A DNA stretch of 64,000 nucleotides from positions 171,561,943 through 171,625,942 of the forward strand of contig OZ023265.1 in the NCBI GenBank assembly GCA_964006375.1. Direction: 5' to 3'. This stretch comes from Tillus elongatus. Its lineage: Eukaryota; Arthropoda; Insecta; Coleoptera; Cleridae. Of the stretch, positions 40,573 to 51,830 are shown one piece after another (the first letter of the stretch is position 1; the number at the start of each line of letters is the position of its first letter). Under the pieces are notes generated by a model that was given only the letters and a program-made list of their open reading frames with translations, searched no databases and was not told where the DNA came from. A program made the position numbers and the translations under genes.

Positions 40573-43306
40573 TAGTGGCGTGCGGTCCATGGAAGCAAGG
40601 GAAGCATTGCTTCCCTTAAAATAACGACTACATACCTAAACCGCATTATTTAAAATCCCTTTTGTATTTTAAATATTAAATTTCAAATTCTGAAACTAAT
40701 TTAATTATTAAAATTTTTATTCCGCAAGCTCACACACATAATTATTTATTATGCAGCATACTGTATTTGTATATACGCTCCTAGCAAGGTAAATGCGACC
40801 GATTGCGGACAGCATGAACCTGATCTGATACTACGAGTGGATGCATGCAATCAATGGCTTCAGTTAAATACACGTAGTCAGCGGGCAACTTTATAAAAGA
40901 AACCTCGGCTGGGCGCGATGTACGCATGTTTTTAGAACGTGTTGTACTACGAAGACCGGGTGCGCGTTCAAAGCGAATGTGCCTGATTATTTCGTAGATA
41001 TAAGCAGTCCAGTAAGTTAAATACATTGGCATTTTATGATTATTAATATGGCTGCAAGTAGATCAGCTTTTAACAGCGGTGACGGTGGGGGTGGGGATTT
41101 ACAAACTTTACAAACAAGTGGTAATAATAACTGTGATTGTATTGTATGTTTTTTGATAACTAAAGGATTTTCAGCCTTACTGTTTACTTAAAAACTTGCT
41201 ATTATTAATATAGGTAGGCCGAAACCTACTATAAAAACTTAAATACAAGAATTAAAACATGTACCTATTCGACATTTCAACGCGGAAAAAACTCATAAAT
41301 AATATAATTGGTTAACGGGTTGTGAAAACGGAAATAAACTGTTTTGTTGGTCTTGTAGTCTATTTGTGACTGAAAAGGGGCTGTGGAATAAAAGTGGGGT
41401 TTCCGACTTGAATAATCTACATAAACTAGTACAAAGACATGTTATGTCTAAAGCGCATTTACAGACCATTTTAAAATTAAGTGTCTTTGGAAAAACGCGA
41501 ATTGAATACTCCGTTGACAACCAGATTGAAATTCATCGCCAACACAATGAACTGGTTGATAAAAACAGAAACATATTAAAAAGACTTATTGATGCTATGT
41601 GTTTTCTTGGTCGCAGCATGAATTGGGCTTCAGGGGTCATGAGGAAACAACTACGTCTGCAAATAGAGGAAACTTTCAAGACCTAGTTTCTTTAATAGCC
41701 AAATACGACATTTGTTTAAAAAAATCACTTTGAACAGTCTAACGTTTTTCGCGGGATATAAAATCGCATTCAGAATGATTTAATTTCGGCTGCTGCCACT
41801 ATTATTTTGAACAGAATTAAATCTGAAATTAAACAGACTCGTTTCATTGCCATTGTTCTAGATGAAACAATCGATGTAACTAATTTAAGTCAACTATCTG
41901 TAGTAATACGCTACGTAAAAATGGATGGGAGTGTACAAGAAAGATTTTAGGCTTTAAAAATGTGACAGAAGATCGTACCGCAAACGCTCTATATAAAATT
42001 GTGCTTAATATTATGAAATATATTGAGGAGGCTGATAATAAATTAATTGCCCAAATCTATGATGGGGCTGCTGTTATGGCCGGACGTTTAGGAGGTCTTC
42101 AAGCTAAAGTGTGGGAAACGTTCTCCATTGCTCTATTTGTACACTGTTGTGCTCATAAATTAAATTTAATTTTATCCCAATCTATAAATCATATTAAAGA
42201 ATGTAAAGTGTTAAATGGCTGCTTTTTTTCCAAATCTACGAAGCGCACACAAGCCTTAGACCCAATTGTTAAAAAACGTTTACCCAAAGTAGCTGCAACC
42301 TGATGGAACTACAACGGCAGGGTTGTGTTAACTGTATTTGAACACCGTGAATCGTAAATAGAACTTTTTGAAAACATCATGGAAAATAGCAAAAATTGGG
42401 ACGCAGAAACAATAAATAGTTCTAGAGGATTTTTGGATGGTTTGAAAGGAGACTTTAATTTTAATTTTTTACTTAATATATTTTCGGAAACATTTCCGTT
42501 TTTAGATAATGTATTTAACATATTGCAATGTAAAATAAATGACATTTGTTTTTGCCTGAAAAAAATTAGTGAATTTAAATCCATTATGATTCAAAAAAGG
42601 AATGAATTTGATAAGTTCTGGGGAAAAAACAATTGAATTAGGAGAAGTGGAGCCACGAAGAAAGCGTCTGCGCAATGATAATGTGGCAGAACTTCAAACT
42701 TCTTACCGCCGCCTTTTCTACGAAATTATAGATCAAATTCAGCAGTAAATTAACTGCAGATTTGATCATCTCAGTGACCTGAAATTTCTTGAATTGTGTA
42801 ATTTTGGAGGATTTAAAGGGATACCTTTCCCAGAAGATTCATTCAAATCATTATTTAACCACTATGAACATTATTTTGACAAAGCCTTATTACGATCAGA
42901 ACTTGCAGTCATTTATGAACCCGATGTTACTGACACAAAAACTTACGCTAATGAACTTTTAACTTTCTTAAAACAATCAAAATTGGAAAATGCATATTCT
43001 GAAGTGTTCAAATTATGTGAATTAGTATTAATAAGTCCTGCTACTAGTGCGTCTGTAGAACGAATTTTTTTACATGGAAACGTATCAAGAGTTTTGTTAG
43101 AAATTCAACAGGACAGGAAAGACTTTCCCAAATTTCAATTTTGTCAGTTGAAAATAAACTCGTCCAGGAAATGTCCCAGAATCCACAGTTACATGACCAC
43201 ATTATTAACGAATTTTCCAAAAACAACAGAAGAATTGAGTTACACTATAAATAGGTAAGTTTCTGGGAATTGCTTCCCTTATTTCAAATGTCACCGCACG
43301 CCCCTG
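40573..43306 (+). mobile_element. hAT element copy A, inserted in piggyBac C-terminal region
   Basis: Termini TAGTGGCGTGCGGT and ACCGCACGCCCCTG. Flanks are TTTTATCG on the left and ATTTATCG on the right (offset by one base), a slightly changed 8-bp duplication. The 730 bp before the gene are AT-rich and include GGAAGCAAGGGAAGCATTGC next to the end. It is nearly identical to copy B in inverted orientation. Confidence 0.9.
41204..43258 (+). pseudogene. hAT transposase (TTF-type finger, DUF4371, dimerisation), copy A, broken
   Basis: From the 5' side: a TTF-type zinc finger region (GCENGNKLFCWSC, then ending KAHLQTIL). A frameshift follows near NWASG at about 41630, then a stop or shift near 41758 and another near 41950. 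The core has FIAIVLDETIDVTNLSQLSV, IYDGAAVMAGRLGGLQAKV and VHCCAHKLNLILSQ. The C-terminal dimerisation part reads KLCELVLISPATSASVER and is then frameshifted (IFLHGNVSR). Similar proteins are annotated as ZMYM1-like. The lesions rule out a functional protein. Confidence 0.85.
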
Positions 43307-44828
43307 TATTTATCGGCACCTCTTGGACATTTTCCACAACGTCTTCTTTTGTTGTTGACTTCTACTGGTATATTGTCACTTTCTGTTAGCGGTTTATGCA
43401 ATATTCTACTGATGGAAATTCTCATTTATATCGGAAGACATGAGTCTATAAGTCTCCTGCTTAAGTGTTGTTCAACTAATTGAAGCGATAGCTTCTCTAT
43501 AAAATTCAACCTAGAAAGACTATCATTATCCTTGAAACAACCGTACAATATGTACGAATTCACACTTGCGATATCAAGAATCGCGTGGAATACTGCCATT
43601 GGCCATCTTCTTGTCCTTCTACTAGTGCTGTAGTTGGCACACCGCTGATCCAGACTGTCAACGCCACCCTTTGTACAATTGTAAAAGACTATTATTTGTG
43701 GTTTTTGACTTTATTCATCAGTGTCAATGGTGTGATGCATAGACGATATCAAGATTGTTGCTTTTTGTTTTTTCGGAACATACGACAATAAAGTAGTATC
43801 AGATGTAAATCCGTAAATGGCAGACTTCTCTCTTTTTGTTTTATTTGGTTGAAACTCTGGAGATATCATTCTTTTTTACTGTCCCAACGTATGTTAAATT
43901 GTGCTCTTTTAGAGATTGAACCAATTCATAAGATGAAAACCAATTATCGGCCGTAATGTTTCTGTTGGTTCCATAAATAGGTTTGCACAGCCGCAAAACT
44001 GACCGCGTTGGCACAGCTAATTTTCTTTCATTATCAGAAAGGCCGCCACCATCACTGTTTTTTCCAGTGTATATGTAAGCATTGTACATATATGATGTTC
44101 GTGCGTCAGCCAAAATCATAATTTTTATGCCGTATTTATTTGGTTTGTTAGGCATAAACATACGAAATTGGCATCGACCCATGAAACCCAGCAACATCTC
44201 ATCGATGCACACATAATGACCGACACAATAACACTGCTGAGAATTTGAAACCAATTTGTTAAACAAACCAGAGATAGCTGGCGATTTATCCCCAAGTATT
44301 CTCATGATCCTGCCTTGAGCGTTGTCAAATCTTAAATGTGATAAGATAGTCAGAAATCTTTTTAGCGACATTGTATTTCTAAATATGTCGCGACCAGTGC
44401 CATCAGTTGAAAAGTGTTCATGATTCGATTTGAAAGCCCCGGAGGAGTATAGCAGGCCTAAAAAAGCTTTTAATTCAATTAGGTCTATGTCTTTTAATTC
44501 AGGCTTATATTATCTCTTGTATTTCGTTCTTTCTTTTTTCAATTTTTAATTTGTTCTGTTAAATACTTCTTCTAACATTTCATCACTAAATAGATGCTTC
44601 CAAATACTATACGGATCTGCATTGCCGCCCAAATTTCTAATAGGTCCCTTCAATCCTGGAAGGAACCTAACAATATTTTCAGCAAGCGTTCTTCTGTTTC
44701 ACGCAGGCTCGGAATGGGACCACTTGAATCTATTTTTACCATAGAAAGCTCTGCTATGATCTGATACATCAATTTCTGCAGGCAACTCATCACCACCGCT
44801 AGAGTATCTTGTTTCAGTAGCTGTATCG

Positions 44829-47457
44829 CAGGGACGTGCGGTGACATTTGAAATAAGGGAAGCAATTCCCAGAAACTTACCTATTTATAGTGTAACTCAA
44901 TTCTCCTGTTGTTTTTCGAAAATTCGTTAATAATGTCGTCATGTAACTGTGGATTCTGGGACATTTCCTGGACGAGTTTATTTTCAACTGACAAAATTGA
45001 AATTTGGGAAAGTCTTTCCTGCCCTGTTGAATTTCTAACAAAACTCTTGATACGTTTCAATGTAGAAAAATTTCGTTCTACAGACGCACTAGTAGCAGGA
45101 CTTGTTAATACTAATTCACATAATTTGAACACTTCAGAATATGCATTTTCCAATTTTGATTGTTTTAAGAAAGTTAAAAGTTCATTAGCGTAAGTTTTTG
45201 TGTCAGTAAGATCGGGTTCATAAATAACTGTAAGTTCTGACCGTAATAAGGCTTTGTCAAAATAATGTCCATAGTGGTTAAATAATGATTTGAATGAATC
45301 TTCTGGGAAAGGTATCCCTTTAAATCCTCCAAAATTACACAATTCAAGAAATTCCAGGTCACTGAGCTGATCAAATCTGCAGTTAATTTGCTGCCGAATT
45401 TAATCTATAGTTTCGTAGAAAAGGCGGCGGTAAGAAGTTTGAAGGTCTGCCACATTATCATTGCTCAGACGCTTTCTTCGTGGCTCCACTTCTCCTAATT
45501 CAATTGTTTTTTCCCAGAACTTATCAAATTCATTCCTTTTTTGAATTATAATGGATTTAAATTCACTACTTTTTTTCAGGCAAAAACCAATGTCATTTAT
45601 TTTACATTGCAATATGTTAAATACATTATCTGAAATTGCTATTTGCTATTTTCCATGATGTTTTCAAAAAGTTCAATTAACGATTCACGGTGTTCAAATA
45701 CAGTTAACACAACCCTGCCGTTGTAGTTCCATCGGGTTGCAGCTACTTTGGGTAAACGTTTTTTAACAATTGGGTCTAAGGCTTGTGTGCGCTTCGTAAA
45801 TTTGGAAAAAAGCAGCCATTTAACACTTTACATTCTTTAATATGATTTATAGATTGGGATAAAATTAAATTTAATTTATGAGCACAACAGTGTACAAATA
45901 GAGCAATGGAGAACGTTTCCCACACTTTAGCTTGAAGACCTCCTAAACGTCCGGCCATAACAGCAGCCCCATCATAGATTTGGGCAATTAATGTATTATC
46001 CGTCTCCTGAATATCTTTCATAATATTAAGCACAATTTTATATAGAGCGTTTGCGGTACGATCTTCTCTCACATTTTTAAAGCCTAAAATCTTTCTTGTA
46101 CACTCCCATCCATTTTTACGTAGCGTATTACTACAGATAGTTGACTTAAATTAGTTACATCGATTGTTTCATCTAGAACAATAGCAATGAAACGAGTCTG
46201 TTTAATTTCAGATTTAATTCTGTTCAAAATAATAGTGGCAGCAGCCGAAATTAAATCATTCTGAATGCGATTTTATGTCCCGCGAAAAACGTTAGACTGT
46301 TCCAAGTGATTTTTTAAACAAATGTCGTATTTGGCTATTAAAGAAACTAGGTCTTGAAAGTTTCCTCTATTTGCAGATGTAGTTGTTTCCTCATGACCCC
46401 TGAAGCCCAATTCATGCTGCGACCAAGAAAACACATAGCATCAATAAGTCTTTTTAATATGTTTCTGTTTTTATCAACCAGTTCATTGTGTTGGCGATGA
46501 ATTTCAATCTGATTGTCAACGGCGTATTCAATTCGCGTTTTTCCAAAGACACTTAATTTTAAAATGGTCTGTAAATGCGCTTTAGACATAACATGTCTTT
46601 GTACTAGTTTATGTTGATTTTTCAAGTCGGAAAACCCACTTTTATTCCACAACCCCTTTTCAGTCACAAATAGACTACAAGACCAACAAAACAGTTTATT
46701 CCTGTTTTAACAACCCGTTAACCATTCTTATTGTTTATGAGTTTTTTCCGCGTTCAAATGTCGAATAGGTGCATGTTTTAATTCTTGTATTTAAGTTTTT
46801 TTATAGTAGGTTTCGGCCTACCTATATTAATAATAGCAAGTTTTTCAGCAAACAGTAAGGCTGAAAATCCTTTAGTCATCAAAAAACATACAATACGATC
46901 ACAGTTATTATTACCACTTGTTTGTAAAGTTTGTTAATCCGCACCCCCACCGTCACCGCTGTTAAAAGCTGATATACTTGCAGCCATATTAATAATCATA
47001 AAATGCCAATGTATTTAACTTACTGGACTGCTTATATATACGAAATAATCAGGCACATTCGCTTTGAACGCGCACCCGGTCTTCGTAGTACAACACGTTC
47101 TAAAAACATGCGTACATCGCGCCGAGCCGAGATTTCTTTTATAAAGTGCCCGCTGACTACGTGTATTTAACTGAAGTCATTGCATGCATCCGCTCGTAGT
47201 ATGAGATCAGGTTCATGCTGTCCGCAATCGGTCGCATTCACCTTGCTAGGAGCGTATCTACAAATACAGTATGCTGCATAATAAATAATTATGTGTGTGA
47301 GCTTGCGAAATAAAAATTTTAATAATTAAATTAGTTTCAGAATTTGAAATGTAATATTTAAAATACAAAAGGGATTTTAAATAATGCGGTTTAGGTATGT
47401 AGTCGTTATTTTAAGGGAAGCAATGCTTCCCTTGCTTCCATGGACCGCACGCTACTA
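44829..47457 (-). mobile_element. hAT element copy B, inserted in piggyBac N-terminal region
   Basis: Left end CAGGGACGTGCGGTGA (44829), right end GACCGCACGCTACTA (to 47457). A perfect 8-bp duplication CTGTATCG flanks it (44821-44828 and 47458-47465). It is the same hAT as copy A, in opposite orientation, about 1.5 kb away. Confidence 0.93.
44881..46940 (-). pseudogene. hAT transposase copy B, shares lesions with copy A
   Basis: Minus-strand pieces parallel copy A: finger region at 46347-46700, core at 45776-46200 (IAIVLDETIDVTNLSQLS, then IYDGAAVMAGRLGGLQAKV) and C-terminus at 44881-45342. The dimerisation domain is intact here (LVLTSPATSASVERNFSTLK). It has the same frameshift after NWASG, the same ATAAAATCG stop region and the same TTTTAGGC break as copy A. 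The shared lesions mean both copies came from an already defective parent moved by an enzyme supplied elsewhere. Confidence 0.85.
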
Positions 47458-47888
47458 CTGTATCGTCAGTCTGTACAATATCTTCAGCAGTCTCTTCTTC
47501 GTCAGAGTCGCCATCCTCTTGATTGGGGAGTTCTTTATCTGCATCACTTTCGTTGTATTCATCGAACCATTTCAGTAGTGTGCTTTCAAAATTTTCGTCT
47601 CCGAATCGAACTCTTTTGGGATTATTTGACATTATTCTGTAAAAAATAATAGTACCAACATAAGCAAAAAATGTTACATGATTAATGACATGGGGTCTTA
47701 GAAGACCCCAGGTTGTTTTTACTCACCGATTTCGAAAATATTGTGCAGAAAACCGACATGAATTTATTGGCACTACACTCACAACTGATCAACTTGAAGG
47801 TACTGAAGCGTTGGCTCAGATTTGCGCTTGCGCCTAGAAGCTATGCGGTCTTAGATAGTCTCACGTTACCAGTTAAGGGTTAAACAAA

Positions 47889-48660
47889 GTCTGGAAGCAG
47901 CAAGTGCGTTATTGTAGTGAATTTTCATAAACATCTTTTTAATGGCAGATATATACGCTACTATCAGCGCGAGTGAATGCTTCCTTAATAGCTTGGGCAG
48001 TAGATAATATTTAGCGCGCACGCGCGGAACGGTAACCGCAAGGCTGCAAAGGCCATATTTCAAAATTAGCCTTGCTTACAAAACATGCCTCGTATTTAGA
48101 AGTATAACACGTAATTACGTCAAGTAATGTTGACATTATCTAAAATAGTTAAAATGTGGAGTACCCGCATGTTGTGGATTAGCATTCGATTATGTTTTAA
48201 GTGTTAAACAAATTATCGCTGATAAAATTACACTCTCTTAGTTTCGCGATGATTAGCTTATTTTATAAATAACCGAATCATAATGATAACCGATTATTTA
48301 CGTTGGTGAAATTACCAGGCTTTTATATCTGAAAATGGGATCAGTTTTTCTCTGAAAATGTTGCGTTTTCTTTTAGAAAGTAACAAGCCATGGCAACCAA
48401 ATTTGGTTCCAGATTTATATTATTATTTTAAAAATTAAAAGTATACTATACACCAAAATTTAGATCTCTGGGTTAAAAGAAAAAAAAGTTATAGGCATTT
48501 AATGAAAAAACCTATTCTATTAAAATATTACAGACAATAATTAATTTTTCTTGATGCAATATGGTCAAGAGATACGAAAAAATAATAATTTAAAAATCTT
48601 ATAATTTAGCTTCCGAAAATGTCAAAGTAACGATTTGAAACGCCAAAATTGGTGATTTGT
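47889..48660. mobile_element. (TA)n-family fragments
   Basis: 47889 starts TCTGGAAGCAGCAAGTGCG, a family 5' end directly after the piggyBac TTAA. 48320-48560 is body sequence in the opposite sense (GTTGCGTTTTCTTTTAGAAA, then GGTTAAAAGAAAAAAAAGTT). Neither is complete, and there is no TA tract or hairpin. Confidence 0.6.
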
Positions 48661-48896
48661 ACACATAGATTCTGGAACATGCGCGCTTTGTGGATGGCAA
48701 ATGTTGCATAAGATTCATTGATTTTTGTTGCCCTTACTTGGTGCAACTGGTTCATACTACATACAGACTTGGATACTACTTCTCTGGCTTCACTGTTGGG
48801 TTTCATTTCTGCATGTGAATGGCATAGCCAGCGCATAAGCTAACTGGAGCAAGAGGCCCTTATGAATTCTAGATATTCTCGGATGTTCTTCAACGT

Positions 48897-48936
48897 TTCT
48901 GTGACTAGTTTCGCTGCTTGACAGCATTCTCAGACA
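48897..48936 (-). ncRNA. Hammerhead-like motif, second PLE family (left)
   Basis: Minus strand: TGT, CTGAGAA (core altered from CTGATGA), T, GCTG-TCAA-GCAGC, GAAAC, TAGTC, ACAG. Stem I pairs TGT with ACA. The altered core argues against activity. Confidence 0.45.
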
Positions 48937-49994
48937 TATTTATGGAAGACTTAGAAAACCAAATTTTAACATCAGAACTTTCGCATAATGTTGTCTTTTG
49001 GTACAGATACATAGATGATATTTTAGCATGTTTTCAAGGTAGCCATACAGAATTAAATGAATTTTTAAATTTTATTAATAACTTTCACACAAATATTAAA
49101 TTTACTTTAACAGAAGAAGCTAACAGTTGTATAAATTTTTTAGACTTAACGATTAGAAAGTTAGAAAATAATTCATTTGACTTTTCAATGTATAGGAAAC
49201 CAACTTACACTGACACAACCATACCGTACGAGTCATGTCACCCTTTTGCACAAAAGCTGTCAGCCTACTATTCTATGATACATCGTGCATTTTCAATACC
49301 TATGTCACAAAACAATTTTGAAAAAGAAAAATCAATAAATAAGCAAACGGCATTTAATAATGGCTATTCTGTTAAAATAATAGATAAAATGATCGAGAGA
49401 AAAGAATACAAATTAGCGATTAATTTAATTCATCCAAATATTAGAGACAAAGAAGACAACAGATACGCTTCGATAACTTATTTTGGAACCATTTCAGAAT
49501 ATATTTCAAAAATTTTAAATACCTGTACAAATACAAAGGTAGCTTTTAAATCTTACAACATGACGCGTGATTTGCTATTTAACGCGAAAGAAAAATCTTG
49601 TTTCCTGACAAAAGCTGGAGTTTATAAATTAGCTTGTACACATTGTAACGCAATCTACATAGGTCAAACTTCTAGAAATTTTAACACCCGATACAAAGAA
49701 CACATTTCTGCATTTACAAATAACCACGCTGACAAATCTACATCTGCAAAACATATTATTGATACCGAAGATAGACCTACAGTAAATAACCGCATACAAC
49801 CACAACATTTTTGTAATGACAAACGTAAACTAGACTTTTTTGAAGCTTTGGAAGTTAAAAAGCACACACACGACAATAGCTGCCTTGTTTTAACTGAGCA
49901 AACTTACTTAATAAATTTCCTTTTCTTGGATATTATCCTTCCTAATTATAAGTCAAAGAAAATAAATTTAACTATTCTTTCAAGAAAGTTGTAA
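48930..49994 (+). CDS. PLE reverse transcriptase (5'-truncated) with GIY-YIG endonuclease
   Basis: The frame is already open at the inverted repeat, the first ATG is at 48942, and the stop is TAA at 49992-49994. The segment begins inside the palm domain. The catalytic box is YRYIDDILACF (about 48999-49031), followed by NFLDLTIRKL and the thumb (MYRKPTYTDTTIPYESCHPF). A linker leads to the GIY-YIG nuclease: GVYKLACTHC, then AIYIGQTSRNFNTRYKEH. The nuclease carries the CTHC pair typical of PLEs and the conserved Arg. The fingers domain and everything N-terminal are missing, so it cannot be a full enzyme. More than 350 codons remain without a lesion, so the insertion is young. Known role: target-primed retrotransposition, with GIY-YIG nicking DNA. 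Confidence 0.92.
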   Translation, partial: SDIFMEDLENQILTSELSHNVVFWYRYIDDILACFQGSHTELNEFLNFINNFHTNIKFTLTEEANSCINFLDLTIRKLENNSFDFSMYRKPTYTDTTIPYESCHPFAQKLSAYYSMIHRAFSIPMSQNNFEKEKSINKQTAFNNGYSVKIIDKMIERKEYKLAINLIHPNIRDKEDNRYASITYFGTISEYISKILNTCTNTKVAFKSYNMTRDLLFNAKEKSCFLTKAGVYKLACTHCNAIYIGQTSRNFNTRYKEHISAFTNNHADKSTSAKHIIDTEDRPTVNNRIQPQHFCNDKRKLDFFEALEVKKHTHDNSCLVLTEQTYLINFLFLDIILPNYKSKKINLTILSRKL

Positions 49995-50261
49995 TAAGAT
50001 GTATGTCGATACTTTCGCGGTATAGAGACTGCTGTATTACTGTTATTGTTTAGTTATTTTATTGTTGTAACTGTTATTATAGGTTAGTTCTATATTTATG
50101 TTAAATATTGACATACATCACGTAGACATTTTGAAAGCCTCATCTGCCATGTGTTTCATTTTATTTTCAATTTGATGAATTTTTTGATCAAAATATCATA
50201 ACATAGCAACAGATCTTTATTTGTAGTTGTCATGATTTCGTACTAATTCAATTTTTATCTG

Positions 50262-50300
50262 TCTGAGAATGCTGTCAAGCAGCGAAACTAGTCACAGAAA
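50262..50300 (+). ncRNA. Hammerhead-like motif, second PLE family (right)
   Basis: Same sequence as the left motif in opposite orientation: CTGT, CTGAGAA, stem II, GAAAC, TAGTC, ACAG. Confidence 0.45.
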
Positions 50301-50689
50301 CGTTGAAGAACATCTATAATTCATAAGGGCCTCTTGCTCCAGTTAGCTTACGCGCTGGCTACGCGCTTCAGCTACAGAAACGAAACCCAACAGTGAAGCC
50401 AGAGAAGTAGTCTCTGTATGTAGTTGTATAAGATGTCTTTAACAGGGCCCTAAATTTATGTTTCAACTGTTATTCTCCTTCGTTTAATTAAAATATTTGC
50501 AAAAATTGCTATTGTATTAGACCTTGCATATTACAAATAACTGAAACCGTGTGTTATTCCAGGATATCTCCGTCATTACATATTACTTAGCATGTGCACC
50601 ATGGCCGCACTTTAAAGAGGCCAGTATATGAGCTATATTAGCAAATACAGCGTGTTCAAAACCAAGTGGTGACTAAATTTTTGTTTAAT

Positions 50690-51830
50690 TTTAGCGAATT
50701 TTTATGAAGAAAAATTCGCTAATAAAGAGGTCACGATGAAAATTGCAATTGTTCTCAAAAATTGCGCACCAGAACTTGCTTCTGTCCTGACTCGTCCGTT
50801 TCAGACATCTTACAATAGAGGCATATTCCCTAGTAACTGGAAAACTCCTCGAGTACAACCCGTCCCCAAGAAAGGATCCAAAGCGCTTCCTAGCAACTAC
50901 AGGCCTATTTCTCTCCTTTCAGTCGTGTCTAAAGTGATGGAAAAGTATATAGACACCGAATTACTAAAGTTTCTTGAAAAACACAGTCTAATCCACTACA
51001 GGCAGTATGGATTCCGTCAGCGTAGATCAATTGCCGACCTCCTTTCCTTTGTCACCCATTCTTGGAACAAGTCTATGGAACTACACGGTGAATCCTAGAT
51101 TGTCGCTCTAGACATATCCAAAGCATTCGACCAGGTCTGGCACGCAGCGCTGCTTAGTAAAATTCCGGCCTATGGCCTACCACCAAAACTCTGTACCCGG
51201 ACAGCAAATTTCCTCTCCAACCGGAGCATTTCTGTTGTCGTGGATGGTCATTCCTCTAAACTATATCCAATTAATGCAGGAGTTCCTCAAGGGGTACTTT
51301 TTGAAAATGCAATATTTTTTTAAGTATCAGAGTAACTGGAATGAGACTTTACATGCGGCTAGAAATAGTGCAAATAAACCTATGTTGTGAATTTTAAGTA
51401 ATTTGGTACACACTCTTTAGGGTTTTTTCCAAATTAAAAATAAAATCCCAAAGACATGCGTTGAAACTACTTAGTGGTTAAAGTCCAATGCCTGACAGAC
51501 AGAATAGTTAACTGCCACTCGTAGATTGATTCATACAAAAGGTACAGACCATACATCAACGGTAACCAAACTAAATATATACCAGGCATAAAACATACTA
51601 CCCGAACCAACAATCGTGAAATATCGGCCGCAATTACGGAAGATGAGAGACGACATGAAATTGAAAATTTGCCAAGTGATTGTTACTTAACTTAGGTATT
51701 CAATCAATTATTAAAATACACTATAGATATTTGTAGGTTTTTGAACGGCCCCAAATACAGTTTTTGCGCAGCATAGATATATTATGCTCTCACATAATAT
51801 AGTAGAAATCTAAACAAAGTCTCTATAAAA
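50690..51830 (-). mobile_element. (TA)n-family element (subfamily 2) carrying a reverse transcriptase fragment
   Basis: The left end is the hairpin 50692-50722 (TTAGCGAATTTTTAT paired with AAAAATTCGCTAA) followed by GAGGTCACGATGAAAA, as in 27935-27990 reversed. From 51292 the subfamily 2 body resumes (GGAATGAGACTTTACATG) and runs to about 51830. Where other copies have the signature block, TA tract and start of the body, this one has 556 bp of Jockey-like sequence. Confidence 0.8.
50736..51291 (+). pseudogene. Jockey-like reverse transcriptase fragment inside a (TA)n element (copy 5)
   Basis: Encodes the reverse transcriptase N-terminal part (NYRPISLLSVVSKVMEKYI, YGFRQRRSIADLLSF), a stop after HGES, then motif A (ALDISKAFDQVWH). 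It ends at GVPQG within the QGS motif. Both ends are truncated, with no 3' UTR or A-tail, so it was not inserted by retrotransposition as it stands. It is closest in sequence to copy 2. Confidence 0.88.

Larger units (their letters stand above)
40475..47632 (-). pseudogene. piggyBac transposase (DDE_Tnp_1_7), split by two hAT insertions
   Basis: The N-terminus starts at the ATG at 47632 (MSNNPKRVRFGDENF) with an acidic stretch, cut by hAT copy B. It resumes at 44828 and includes MSLKRFLTILSHLRFDN. The catalytic motifs are VCIDEMLLGFMGRC (first Asp), TADNWFSSYELV (second Asp) and KGGVDSLDQR (third Asp and the following Asp). A frameshift near 43865 and an in-frame stop lie between the last two. 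The C-terminal cysteine-rich domain starts RRRCGKCPRGADK, is cut by hAT copy A at 43306, and finishes at 40572-40475 with ICASCIEKICKDC. All four acidic residues survive, but the gene is dead. Known role: precise cut-and-paste at TTAA. Confidence 0.92.
48720..50430 (+). mobile_element. Penelope-like element (second family) with inverted flanks
   Basis: Left flank 48720-48936 and right flank 50262-50430 are inverted copies. TTCAACGTTTCTGTGACTAG on the left faces CTAGTCACAGAAACGTTGAA on the right, and TTCTCTGGCTTCACTGTTGG faces its complement near 50390. Inverted or complex terminal arrangements are typical of PLE insertions. The coding frame between is open. Confidence 0.85.
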
